Source: JASHPR01 sp963739645 (GTDB lineage Bacteria; Actinomycetota; Actinomycetes; Streptosporangiales; Streptosporangiaceae). Taken from it: a stretch of DNA of 64,000 nucleotides. Below the pieces are notes generated by a model that was given only the letters and a program-made list of their open reading frames with translations, was not told the origin of the DNA and searched no databases. The stretch is from positions 124,001 through 188,000 of the forward strand of contig CAVUBM010000079.1 of NCBI GenBank assembly GCA_963739645.1. The letters run 5' to 3'. Positions 19,044 to 27,095 of the stretch are shown piece by piece (the first letter of the stretch is position 1; the number at the start of each line of letters is the position of its first letter). A program made the position numbers and the translations under genes.

Positions 19044-19062
19044 GCCGGCGCCCGGCCGCCGC

Positions 19063-19434
19063 CTAGCCCCGCGCTGGGCCGCCTGGGCCCGGGCCGGGCC
19101 GGTCTGGCCCGGGCAGGGACTCGGCGATGCGCTTGATCTCGCTGAGCCGGCGGTCCCAGTCGGCGGCGAGCCCGGCCATCCAGCGGGCGGTGGCGGCGAC
19201 GCCCTCAGGATGGACCACGTAGCGCACCTCGCGGCCCCGCCGCCGGGCGGCCACCAGGCCGGCCCGGTCGAGGACCGCGAGGTGCTTGACCACGGCCTGC
19301 CGGGTGATCGGCAGGCCGTCGGCCAGCGCGGTAGCGGTGGCCTCGCCGCGGGCGGCCAGATCCTCGAGCAGGCGCCGCCGGGTCGGGTCGGCCATCGCGG
19401 CGAGGACCTCGTCCACCGCCAGGTCATGGGTCAC
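19063..19434 (-). CDS. ArsR-family winged-helix repressor
   Basis: A 123-residue ArsR/SmtB-type regulator. The DNA-binding core is VLAAMADPTRRRLLEDLA, then ALADGLPITRQAVVKHLAVL (recognition helix) and the wing RRRGREVRYVVHPEG. It lacks the paired-cysteine metal site (ELCVCDL) of ArsR metal sensors and has the DPTRRRLL sequence of the subgroup that pairs with AHSA1/SRPBCC proteins. The GTG start overlaps the stop of the upstream AHSA1 gene (GTGA), so the two are one operon. The two palindromes just upstream of the operon are its likely operators. Confidence 0.9.
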   Translation of the reverse strand: MTHDLAVDEVLAAMADPTRRRLLEDLAARGEATATALADGLPITRQAVVKHLAVLDRAGLVAARRRGREVRYVVHPEGVAATARWMAGLAADWDRRLSEIKRIAESLPGPDRPGPGPGGPARG

Positions 19435-19874
19435 GCAGGCAGCCGTTCCGCGTACTGCTGCAGCTCGGCGAGCTCGGACGCCCAGCCCTCGGTGTTCTCC
19501 CTGACCGCTGTGGCCCGCTCCTGGTCGCTGCCGTCCAGGCTGGCGAAGCCGGTCTCGACCACGCGCAGCGTGGTGCCTGACCCGGCCGGGGTCAGGGTGA
19601 ACTCGACAAGCGTGGAGTTGCCCGCGGTCGGCATCACCTCGGCCCCGTGCCCCCAGCGGTAGGAGAAAAAGCTGGGCGGCTCGACCCGCTCGACCACGGC
19701 GTGGTGGTTTCCGTACTCCGTCCAGCCGAAGACCATCTTTCCGCCCGGCTGCAGGTCCACCTCGGCCGAGTCGCCGAACCACCGCGCGACGTGCTCGGGC
19801 TCGGTCAGCGCCGCCCAGACGGCGTTCTGCGGTGCGTTGATGAAGATCTCTCGCTCGATCCGGTCCGTTGTCAT
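19431..19874 (-). CDS. SRPBCC/AHSA1 (START-like) family protein
   Basis: A 147-residue hydrophobic-ligand-binding fold: IEREIFINAPQNAVWAALTE at the N-terminus, EHVARWFGD, then GGKMVFGWTEYG, VEFTLTPAGSGTTLRVVETG and a C-terminal helix (RENTEGWASELAELQQYAER). The start at 19874 is chosen for the GGAGGACGAT site just before the ATG; the frame is open further upstream. AHSA1-ArsR pairs are common in actinobacteria and usually autoregulated. The ligand is unknown. Confidence 0.9.
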   Translation of the reverse strand: MTTDRIEREIFINAPQNAVWAALTEPEHVARWFGDSAEVDLQPGGKMVFGWTEYGNHHAVVERVEPPSFFSYRWGHGAEVMPTAGNSTLVEFTLTPAGSGTTLRVVETGFASLDGSDQERATAVRENTEGWASELAELQQYAERLPA

Positions 19875-19893
19875 ATCGTCCTCCGTCTCTAGG

Positions 19894-19943
19894 TGCAACT
19901 CGATGGTTGCACATCTTGAATCGAGGCGCAACCGTACGGTTGC
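19894..19943 (-). promoter_or_regulatory. Two palindromic operators upstream of the AHSA1-ArsR operon
   Basis: Two related palindromes sit 20-69 bases ahead of the AHSA1 start. The first is TGCAAC-N6-GTTGCA at 19894-19911. The second is the perfect 16-mer GCAACCGTACGGTTGC at 19928-19943. Both share GCAAC-N6-GTTGC. Their centres are 33 bases apart, about three helical turns, so two dimers would bind the same face. They are best explained as ArsR operators, and may also affect the divergent DUF2277 gene. Confidence 0.72.
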
Positions 19944-20000
19944 ATATGGGCGGAAGGCGCGGGTTCGCCCGCCACCCGGCCGATGGCATACGGTCGCGGT

Positions 20001-20219
20001 ATGTGCCGGAGCATCAAGACCCTGCGTGAGCCTTACACCAAAGACGTCACCGAGGCGGACGTGCGCGCGGCCGCGCTGCAGTACGTCAGGAAGGTGAGCG
20101 GCTTCCGGAGCCCGGCCCGGCATAACGCCGAGGCCTTTGACCGCGCCGTGGACGCGGTGGCCGGGGCCACGCTCACCCTGCTGGACCAGCTCGAGGTGCG
20201 CCCCGCGGTCGCGTCCTGA
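20001..20219 (+). CDS. DUF2277 family protein
   Basis: A 72-residue protein starting MCRSIKTLREPYTKDVTEAD, then VRAAALQYVRKVSGFRSPAR and a C-terminal helix AFDRAVDAVAGATLTLLDQL. The MCR-N/S-I-K/R-TL start and the QYVRK-SGF core are the signature of DUF2277, a small conserved family of unknown function. The ATG at 20001 is preferred over the in-frame 19983 start because family members begin at MCR. It diverges from the AHSA1-ArsR operon across 126 bases that carry the operators. Confidence 0.85.
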   Translation: MCRSIKTLREPYTKDVTEADVRAAALQYVRKVSGFRSPARHNAEAFDRAVDAVAGATLTLLDQLEVRPAVAS

Positions 20220-20372
20220 CCGGACCGCCCGCGGGTTACCCGCCGAAGCTCAAAGACGTCAGCTCACCCGCGCGTCGCGGCGCCAGCGGGTCCACGGCCA
20301 CGCTGCCCGGGGCGGCGTCAGCCGGCCCGCGGCCAGCGCCGGAACCGGGGTTGCGCATGCCCGTCATGTCCA

Positions 20373-20386
20373 TAGCTATATAGCTA
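20373..20386. promoter_or_regulatory. AT-rich perfect palindrome ahead of the LysE exporter
   Basis: TAGCTATATAGCTA is a perfect 14-bp palindrome inside an AT-rich island (about 20370-20400) in otherwise GC-rich DNA, 68 bases ahead of the LysE start. It probably marks a promoter/operator for the exporter. No matching regulator lies beside it. Confidence 0.5.
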
Positions 20387-20453
20387 ATGATCTATAAATC
20401 CCCCGTGACCAGGGGTAACATCGCGCCGGCCTGCAGGGCGTTACTGTGGCTGC

Positions 20454-21092
20454 GTGGTATCAACCGGACAGCTCGCCGCGTTCGCTGTCGCGTCGTTCAT
20501 CCTGATCGTCATCCCCGGGCCCGGCGTCCTGTTCGTGATCGGCCGGGCCCTGGCCCACGGCCGCCGCACCGCGCTGGCCTCGGTGGCTGGCCATGCGGCG
20601 GGGAACGGCGTGGTCGCGGTCTGCGTGGCACTGGGCGTCGGGGCCGTGGTGCAGCGCTCGGCCACCGTGTTCACGGTGGTCAAGCTGGCGGGCGCCGTCT
20701 ACCTGATCTGGCTCGGCGTGCAGGCGTTCCGCAAGCGCGACGATCTGGCCAGCGTGCTGACCCGGGCGGCCGCGCCCCGCGGCACCGTGCGCGCGGCGCG
20801 GGAGGGCTTTGTCGTCGGCGTCACGAACCCGAAGGCCGTGATCCTGTTCGCCGCCGTGCTGCCGCAGTTCGTGGACCGGCCCGCCGGGCACGTCCCGGCC
20901 CAGATGCTGGTGCTGAGCGCGATGTCCATCGCGATCGGCCTGGGCTCGGACAGCTGCTGGGGGCTGGTCGCGAGCACGGTCCGGTCCTGGTTCGCCCGGT
21001 CCCCGCGGCGGCTCGGGCTGGTCGGCGGCGTGGGCGGGCTCGCGATGATCGGGCTGGGCGTCACCCTCGCCGTGACCGGCCGCAAGGACTGA
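20454..21092 (+). CDS. LysE/RhtB family amino-acid or metabolite exporter
   Basis: A 212-residue membrane protein with about five or six helices. Family motifs: VIPGPGVLFVIGRALAHGRR near residue 20 (the PGP motif), AGAVYLIWLGVQAFRKRDDL near residue 76, and EGFVVGVTNPKAVILFAAVLP near residue 118. LysE/RhtB proteins export amino acids or related metabolites by proton antiport; the substrate cannot be read here. The GTG start follows a weak ribosome-binding site. On the opposite strand just downstream is a short coding-like tail (see findings). Confidence 0.9.
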   Translation: MVSTGQLAAFAVASFILIVIPGPGVLFVIGRALAHGRRTALASVAGHAAGNGVVAVCVALGVGAVVQRSATVFTVVKLAGAVYLIWLGVQAFRKRDDLASVLTRAAAPRGTVRAAREGFVVGVTNPKAVILFAAVLPQFVDRPAGHVPAQMLVLSAMSIAIGLGSDSCWGLVASTVRSWFARSPRRLGLVGGVGGLAMIGLGVTLAVTGRKD

Positions 21093-21211
21093 GCGGCCGT
21101 CAGGCCGAGAGGTAGCTGCTGATCTGGCTGAGCCACCGGGTGTAGTAGCGGCTGGCCAGGCCAGGCCCTGGCTCAGTGCCTGGTCACCGGGGTCCTCGGC
21201 TCGTCACCGCC

Positions 21212-22864
21212 CTAGGCGGTCGGCGTGCGGGCGGCGTCTTCCAGGCCGAGCTCGGCGACCGATGTCTCGCGCATCTTGAACTTCTGCACCTTGCCGGTGA
21301 CGGTCATCGGGAACTCCTCGGTGAACCGCACGTACCGCGGGATCTTGTAGTGCGCGATCCGGTCCCGGCAGAACTCCATGACCTCCTCGCCGGTCAGCTC
21401 GGTCCCGGGGCGCAGCTTCACCCAGGCGCACAGCTCCTCGCCGTACTTCTCGTCCGGCACGCCGATCACCTGGACGTCCTCGATCGACGGGTGGGTGTAA
21501 AGGAACTCCTCGACCTCGCGCGGGTAGATGTTCTCGCCGCCGCGGATGACCATGTCCTTGATCCGGCCCACGATGTTGAGGTAGCCCGCGGCGTCCATCA
21601 CGGCCAGGTCGCCGGTGTGCATCCAGCGCGCGGCGTCGATCGCCTCGGCGGTCTTCTCCGGCTCGTTCCAGTACCCGAGCATCACCGAGTAGCCCCGGGT
21701 GAACATCTCGCCCGGCTCGCCGCGGGGCAGCACCAGCCCGTTGTCCGGGTTCACGACCTTGACTTCGACGTGCGGGTGCACCCGGCCCACCGTCGACACC
21801 CGCCGCTCGGTGTCATCGTCCGGTCTGGTCTGGCAGGACACCGGCGAGGTCTCCGTCATCCCGTACGCGATCGTGACCTCCGACATGTGCATCTCGCTGA
21901 TCACCCGCTTCATCACCTCGACCGGGCAGGGCGAGCCCGCCATGATCCCGGTCCGCAGCGTGGACAGGTCGTAGCTGGCGAAGTCGGGCAGGGCGAGCTC
22001 GGCGATGAACATCGTGGGCACCCCGTACAGCGAGGTGCACCGCTCGTCCTGGACCGCGCGCAGGGTGGCCGCCGGGTCGAAGCCCGGCGCCGGGATCACG
22101 ATGCATGCGCCGTGCGTGGTGCAGGCCAGGTTGCCGAGCACCATCCCGAAGCAGTGGTAGAACGGCACCGGGATGCAGACCCGGTCCTGCTCGGTGTACG
22201 CGCACATCTCGCCGATGAAGAAGCCGTTGTTCAGGATGTTGTGGTGGGAAAGCGTCGCGCCCTTGGGGAAGCCGGTCGTGCCGCTGGTGTACTGGATGTT
22301 GATGGCGTCATCGAAGGCCAGGCTCGCGGCCTGCTGCGCGAGCGCATCGCCGCCCGCGCCGGAACCCGCCTCGACCAGCCCGTCCCACTCCGGCGTGCCG
22401 AGGTAGATCACCCGCTCCAGCTCCGCCAGGTCGTCCCGCACCTCGTCGATCATCGCCCGGTAGTTGCTGGTCTTGAAGCTCTCCGCGCTGACCAGCAGCC
22501 GGATCCCGGACTGGCGCAGCACGTAGGCGAGCTCGTGGCTGCGGTAAGCCGGGTTGATGTTGACCAGGATCGCGCCGATCTTCGCGGTCGCGTACTGCAG
22601 CAGCACCCACTCGCCGCAGTTCGGCGACCAGATGCCGACCCGGTCCCTGGCCTGGATCCCGGCCGCGATCAGCCCGCGGGCGAGGGCGTCGGTGTCCTCG
22701 TCGAACTGGCGGTAGGTCCAGCGGCGGCCGGCCGGCACATCCACCACGGCCTCACGGTCGCCGAACGCCGCGGCCAGCCGCCGCAGGTTCTCTCCGATGG
22801 TCTCGCCGAGCAGCGGCGTGGCCGAGGTGCCGTGGCTGTAGGAAAGCTGGATTCCACCGGACAT
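21212..22864 (-). CDS. Acyl-CoA synthetase (AMP-binding, FadD-like)
   Basis: A 550-residue ATP-dependent acyl-CoA ligase that activates fatty acids as acyl-AMP and then acyl-CoA. The AMP-binding motif is YTSGTTGFPKGATLSHHN near residue 190, with IAYGMTETSP near 330, TGDLAVMDAAGYLNIVGR near 415, RGGENIYPREVEEFLYTHP and the C-terminal lysine motif TVTGKVQKFKMRE. Intact and full length. AGAGGATG lies ahead of the ATG. It is divergently transcribed from nfeD across 153 bases and has no obvious operon partner. Chain-length preference is not readable. Confidence 0.93.
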   Translation of the reverse strand: MSGGIQLSYSHGTSATPLLGETIGENLRRLAAAFGDREAVVDVPAGRRWTYRQFDEDTDALARGLIAAGIQARDRVGIWSPNCGEWVLLQYATAKIGAILVNINPAYRSHELAYVLRQSGIRLLVSAESFKTSNYRAMIDEVRDDLAELERVIYLGTPEWDGLVEAGSGAGGDALAQQAASLAFDDAINIQYTSGTTGFPKGATLSHHNILNNGFFIGEMCAYTEQDRVCIPVPFYHCFGMVLGNLACTTHGACIVIPAPGFDPAATLRAVQDERCTSLYGVPTMFIAELALPDFASYDLSTLRTGIMAGSPCPVEVMKRVISEMHMSEVTIAYGMTETSPVSCQTRPDDDTERRVSTVGRVHPHVEVKVVNPDNGLVLPRGEPGEMFTRGYSVMLGYWNEPEKTAEAIDAARWMHTGDLAVMDAAGYLNIVGRIKDMVIRGGENIYPREVEEFLYTHPSIEDVQVIGVPDEKYGEELCAWVKLRPGTELTGEEVMEFCRDRIAHYKIPRYVRFTEEFPMTVTGKVQKFKMRETSVAELGLEDAARTPTA

Positions 22865-23017
22865 GACTCATCCTCTGCGGTTCTGGGTCGCTGCGTGCGT
22901 TGCGTTCTGGCTCTTAGTGTGAATGCCCCGGCCAGTCCGCCGTCAAGCTGTGATGCGGCAGTGACCGCGCGGGGTTACTGTCTAAGTAAGAGCTCGTCAT
23001 CCTCCCCGGAGCGATAA

Positions 23018-23449
23018 ATGGGGATGTGGATCATCTGGTTGATCGTAGCCGCGGTGCTCGGCGTCGCCGAGGTCCTCACCGCGACGCTGGCCTTTGGCCT
23101 GATTGCGGTCGCCGCGCTGGTCGGCGCCGGGGTCGGCGCCGCCGGGGGGAACGTGGCCCTACAGTTCGGTGCTTTCGCTGTCGCCTCGGCGGCCGGCCTG
23201 GGGGTCGCCCGGCCGTTCGCGATGCGCCACATCAGGCAGCCACCGCTGCTGCGCACCGGGACCGCCGCCCTGGTCGGGCGGCCTGCGTACGTCCTCGAGG
23301 AGGTCACGGCGCAGAGCGGGCGGGTCCGGATCGGCGGCGAGGAGTGGTCGGCACGGCCCTACGACGAGACCCTGGTGATCCCCGCGGGTTCCACCGTCGA
23401 TGTTCTGCAGATCGAGGGCGCCAAGGCCCTCGTTTACCCTCGGGAGTAG
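23018..23449 (+). CDS. NfeD-like membrane protein
   Basis: A 143-residue protein with two or three N-terminal membrane helices (MGMWIIWLIVAAVLGVAEV; FGLIAVAALVGAGVGAAGG; a further segment to about residue 62) and a C-terminal OB-fold (GTAALVGRPAYVLEEV, then GRVRIGGEEWSARPYDE and VDVLQIEGAKALVYP). This is the NfeD1b/short-NfeD type, which always pairs with an SPFH protein. The stop at 23447-23449 is two bases before the SPFH start, so the pair is one operon, probably acting together in membrane microdomain organisation. Confidence 0.92.
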   Translation: MGMWIIWLIVAAVLGVAEVLTATLAFGLIAVAALVGAGVGAAGGNVALQFGAFAVASAAGLGVARPFAMRHIRQPPLLRTGTAALVGRPAYVLEEVTAQSGRVRIGGEEWSARPYDETLVIPAGSTVDVLQIEGAKALVYPRE

Positions 23450-23451
23450 CC

Positions 23452-24756
23452 ATGGAACTGGCTGTCCTCATTGTCGGCGTCATCTTCGTCCTGCTGGTGG
23501 CCCTGTTCACGGTCAAGACGGTGCGCATCGTGCCGCAGGCCCGGGCCCGCAACGTGGAGCGTCTCGGCCGGTACCGCAAGACCCTGGAGCCCGGGATGAA
23601 CGTGATCATCCCGTTCATCGACCGGGTGAAGCCGCTGATCGACCTGCGGGAGCAGGTGGTGTCGTTCCTCGGGCAGCCGGTCATCACCGAGGACAACCTG
23701 GTGGTGAAGATCGATACGGTGCTGTTCTTCCAGGTCACCGACCCGCGTGCGGCCGACTACGAGATCGTCAACTACATCCAGGCGATCGAGCAGCTCACCG
23801 CGACCATGCTGCGCAGCGTGATCGGGTCCATGGACCTGGAGGTAACCCTGACCTCGCGCGACAAGATCAACACCATGCTGCGCGGCGTCCTGGACGACGC
23901 CTCGGGCAAGTGGGGGATACGGGTGACCCGGGTCGAGATCAAGGCGATCGACCCGCCGAAGAGCGTCATTGACGCGATGGAGAAGCAGATGCGGGCCGAG
24001 CGGGAGAAGCGCGCCGCGATCCTCAACGCCGAGGGCGTCCGGCAGGCGCAGATCCTCACCGCCGACGGCGACAAGCAGGGCAACATCCTGCGCGCCGAGG
24101 GCGAGAAGCAGAGCGCGATCCTGAAATCCGAGGGCCAGGCGCAGGCGATCGGTGCCGTGTTCCAGTCCATCCACGACAACGACCCCGACCCCAAGCTGCT
24201 CGCCTACCAGTACCTGCAGACCCTGCCGCAGCTGGCCCAGGGCTCGGGGAACACGGTCTGGATGGTTCCGAGCGAGCTGACCGGCGCGCTGAAGATGCTG
24301 AGCTCGGCCTTCGGCGGCGAGGACGGCAGCCAGGAGGTCGTGCCCGGCCCGCCTCCGGCCGCCCGCGGCCCCGCCGGGAACGGCGCCAGGCCCCAGGGCT
24401 GGGTGCGCCACCTCCAGGTGCCCGGCCAGGCGGGCCCGGCGGACGCGGCCAGCCCTGCCGAGCTGGCTGGCGGGCCCGGAGGACAGGACGTCGGTGGGCC
24501 CCCGGGAGCGGCTAACCGCGCGGAACTGGCCGGAGAGCCTAGCGCGGCCGAGATCAACCTGCCCGCCGAGGCCGCAGAGGCGGCGGAGCTGGCGAGTGAG
24601 CCGAGCCCGGCCGACGTGACCGGGGCCGCCGAGGTGCGGGCCGACACCGCCGAGCTGGCCGCTGAGCCCAGCATCGCCGAGGTGACCGCCGCCGCCGAGG
24701 CGCAGGCGCCCGCGCAGCTGCCCGGCCAGGGCGGCCCGGCCGGGCCGGCGGTCTGA
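23452..24756 (+). CDS. SPFH/band-7 (stomatin/flotillin-like) membrane protein
   Basis: A 434-residue stomatin-like protein. An N-terminal membrane anchor (LAVLIVGVIFVLLVALFTV) is followed by the SPFH domain: VRIVPQARARNVERLGRYRK, LEPGMNVIIPFIDRVK, LREQVVSFLGQPVITEDN and LRSVIGSMDLEVTLTSRDKI. A coiled-coil follows with the QMRAEREKRAAILNAEG and DKQGNILRAEGEKQSAILKSEG repeats (residues about 170-235). The C-terminal 120 residues are Ala/Glu/Pro/Gly rich, with repeated AELA-x-EPS-x-AE units, and are not part of the family core. It is co-transcribed with nfeD. Confidence 0.93.
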   Translation: MELAVLIVGVIFVLLVALFTVKTVRIVPQARARNVERLGRYRKTLEPGMNVIIPFIDRVKPLIDLREQVVSFLGQPVITEDNLVVKIDTVLFFQVTDPRAADYEIVNYIQAIEQLTATMLRSVIGSMDLEVTLTSRDKINTMLRGVLDDASGKWGIRVTRVEIKAIDPPKSVIDAMEKQMRAEREKRAAILNAEGVRQAQILTADGDKQGNILRAEGEKQSAILKSEGQAQAIGAVFQSIHDNDPDPKLLAYQYLQTLPQLAQGSGNTVWMVPSELTGALKMLSSAFGGEDGSQEVVPGPPPAARGPAGNGARPQGWVRHLQVPGQAGPADAASPAELAGGPGGQDVGGPPGAANRAELAGEPSAAEINLPAEAAEAAELASEPSPADVTGAAEVRADTAELAAEPSIAEVTAAAEAQAPAQLPGQGGPAGPAV

Positions 24757-24819
24757 CCCGCTGGGTCACTGGCGCCGGGCGGCTCGGCCCGGCGCAGGGG
24801 CGCAGCGGGCCGAGTGAGT

Positions 24820-26022
24820 TCAGCGTGCCGGGGTGAAGGCCAGCGGCAGCCGGACCGGGCCGGTGTTGCCAGAGTCGGGCAGCCATCTGGCCTCGCCGTC
24901 GATACGCGGCTCTCGCATCCGGCGGGCCAGCAGCGGCAGCGCCTCGGCCATGTCCCGCCGGGCGACGTAGTGGCCGATGCAGTGGTGTATCCCGGCGCCG
25001 AAGCCGAAGTGCGGCTTGCGCTTGGCGGTGATGTCGAAGCCAGCGGGGCTGAACGCGCGCGGGTCGGTGCCGGCGCACTGGGCGAACAGGTGCACGGTCG
25101 TGCCCGCGGCGATGTCGAGGCCGTCGAACGTGAAGTCCTCCAGTGCCTCCCTGGTCACCCACGTGACGGTGGGGTTCACCCGCATGACCTCCTCCACGGC
25201 CGCGCGGCCCAGCTCGGGGCGCTCGGCGAGCAGCCGCCACTGGTCCGGGTAGGCCAGGAACGTCTGCATGGCCAGGCCGAGCTGGTTGCGCGTGGTGTCG
25301 TAGCCGCCGAAGACCAGCAGGACCAGCCCGTCGCGCAGCTCGTCGTCGCTGAGGTCGCCGTCCTCGCTGGTCGCGCGCGTGAGCGCGCTGACCACGTCGC
25401 CGCGGTCATGGCGGCGCCGGTCCGCGATCAGCTCGTCGGCGTAGCCGTACAGGCTGGCCAGGGCCTGCTCGATCCGGGGCAGGTCCTCGCGCAGCGTGAC
25501 CCCGAGCGCCAGCCCGATCACCGCCGAGTCCCGGGCGATCGCCGCGGCTTCCGTCTCGGGGATGCCGAGCATGATCGCGATGACCCGGGCCGCGTACGGG
25601 GACCCGAAATCGGTGACGAACTCACACCGGCCCGTGTCGGCAAAGCCGTCGGTCAGCCCGGCCGCCAGGGCCCGGAACCTGGGCACCAGCGTGGTGACCA
25701 GCCGGGGCGAGAAGGCCGGGTTCATGAGCTGGCGCAGCCGGCGGTGCTCCTCGCCCTCCAGGTTCAGCAGCCAGGCCGCCCACCACCGGGCGAACAGCCC
25801 GGTGGTAACCCCATTGTGTGCGGGCCAGGCCACGCTGCCCTGCCGCAGCTTCGGGTGCTTGGCCAGCCGGCTGACCTCGTCATAGCGCAGCACGGCCAGC
25901 CCGTAGTTGGTGCGCGCGTACCAGCTTCGCTCGCGCGCCGCGTAGACCTCCGCGGACTTGATCGAGAAATCCGGGCGGGTGATGTCGAAGTAGGGGACGG
26001 CATCCGTCAGGTTCGCGGTCAT
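24820..26022 (-). CDS. Cytochrome P450
   Basis: A 400-residue bacterial class I P450. The I-helix oxygen-binding motif is LLVFGGYDTTRNQLG near residue 237 (with Tyr-Asp where Ala/Gly-Glu/Asp-Thr-Thr is usual). The ExxR motif is EEVMR near 283, and the heme-binding loop is FGFGAGIHHCIGHYVAR near 341 with the axial Cys. P450s hydroxylate small molecules using ferredoxin electrons; no ferredoxin is encoded nearby and the substrate is unknown. GGAG lies 6 bases ahead of the ATG. It diverges from the IclR regulator across 104 bases and is that regulator's most likely target. Confidence 0.92.
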   Translation of the reverse strand: MTANLTDAVPYFDITRPDFSIKSAEVYAARERSWYARTNYGLAVLRYDEVSRLAKHPKLRQGSVAWPAHNGVTTGLFARWWAAWLLNLEGEEHRRLRQLMNPAFSPRLVTTLVPRFRALAAGLTDGFADTGRCEFVTDFGSPYAARVIAIMLGIPETEAAAIARDSAVIGLALGVTLREDLPRIEQALASLYGYADELIADRRRHDRGDVVSALTRATSEDGDLSDDELRDGLVLLVFGGYDTTRNQLGLAMQTFLAYPDQWRLLAERPELGRAAVEEVMRVNPTVTWVTREALEDFTFDGLDIAAGTTVHLFAQCAGTDPRAFSPAGFDITAKRKPHFGFGAGIHHCIGHYVARRDMAEALPLLARRMREPRIDGEARWLPDSGNTGPVRLPLAFTPAR

Positions 26023-26126
26023 GAGGGCTCCGGTCGGCAGGCGGCTCAGGCACTGAGCTTAAGCAGAGGTATCGCCGTAGTATTGCTGCGGCAAATGTTC
26101 TCCATCAGGATCGCAGGACGCGGCAC

Positions 26127-27095
26127 ATGGGAAGAGATGGGCTCTCGGTCGTCGAGAAGGCCGCTGCGATCATCGAGCGCTTCCTGGAGGAACGGGCCAC
26201 ATCGCTGACGTTCAACGAGATCCTGTCCGGCACCCAGCTGAGCCGGGCTACCGTGCACCGCCTGCTCTCGGAGATGACCCAGCACGCCCTGCTGGCCCAG
26301 GCCGCACAGCGGGATGAGTACCGGCTGGGCTCGCTGCTGGTCTCCGCCGGGGCCCTGGCCCAGCAGCTCGACAGCGCCGCGGCCCGGGCCCTGCCGCGGA
26401 TGGAGCTGCTGCGCGACCAGTTCGGCGAGACGATCGTGCTGGCGGAGTTCCAGTCGAACGCGGTCGTCCCGGTGCAGCGCCTGGACGGGCGGCACGAGAT
26501 GCGGATGACCCAGGAGGTGGGCCGCCGGTACCCGGCGTACGCCGGGGCCACAGGGAAGGTGCTGCTCGCCTGGCTGGACGCGGGCACGCTTACCGCCTAC
26601 CTCGGCAACGTCCGTCCCGAGCCGCTCACCAGCGCCACCATCACCAGCGTCGAGGCCCTCCGCCTCGATCTCGGCCGGGTCCGGCGCACCGGGGCCGCGG
26701 TGAGCCGAGGCGAGCGCGTGGCGGATTCCATCGCGGTCTCCGCCCCGGTCTTCGACGCCCAGGGCCGGTGCGCGGCCGCGCTCACGATCAGCGGCGTCGC
26801 GTCCCGCTGGTGCCGCGACCGCATGTTCCTCGCCGGGCAGGCGGTCGGCGAGGCCGCGGAGGCGGTGTCGATGGAGCTCGGGTACCGCGCCGCCGCGGCC
26901 GAGCCGCGCGCCGCCGCCCTCAAGGACCCGGCCAGCGAGCCGTACCGCCTGCTGTCAGGCATGTGCGATGAGCTGTGGTTGACCGTCCCGGACGCGGGAT
27001 CACAGCCGGATAGCCAGGCCCAGGGTCAGCAGCACGCCGAACGCGAGCTGCAGCCGCCCGGTCTGCCCGAGCGCGGTGATCAGCCCCGGGCCTGA
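26127..27095 (+). CDS. IclR-family transcriptional regulator
   Basis: A 322-residue IclR-type regulator. The N-terminal winged helix is SVVEKAAAIIERFLEER, then LTFNEILSGTQLSRATVHRL (recognition helix). The effector domain spans residues about 80-250 and includes VPVQRLDGRHEMRM, YPAYAGATGKVLLAWLD and SRGERVADSIAVSAPVFD. The last 60 or so residues (from about GMCDELWLT) exceed the usual family length; the final 96 bases overlap menA on the other strand and look like run-on. The short inverted repeat TTGC-N4-GCAA at 26083-26094 in the gap to the P450 gene is a candidate operator. Effector unknown. Confidence 0.88.
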   Translation: MGRDGLSVVEKAAAIIERFLEERATSLTFNEILSGTQLSRATVHRLLSEMTQHALLAQAAQRDEYRLGSLLVSAGALAQQLDSAAARALPRMELLRDQFGETIVLAEFQSNAVVPVQRLDGRHEMRMTQEVGRRYPAYAGATGKVLLAWLDAGTLTAYLGNVRPEPLTSATITSVEALRLDLGRVRRTGAAVSRGERVADSIAVSAPVFDAQGRCAAALTISGVASRWCRDRMFLAGQAVGEAAEAVSMELGYRAAAAEPRAAALKDPASEPYRLLSGMCDELWLTVPDAGSQPDSQAQGQQHAERELQPPGLPERGDQPRA

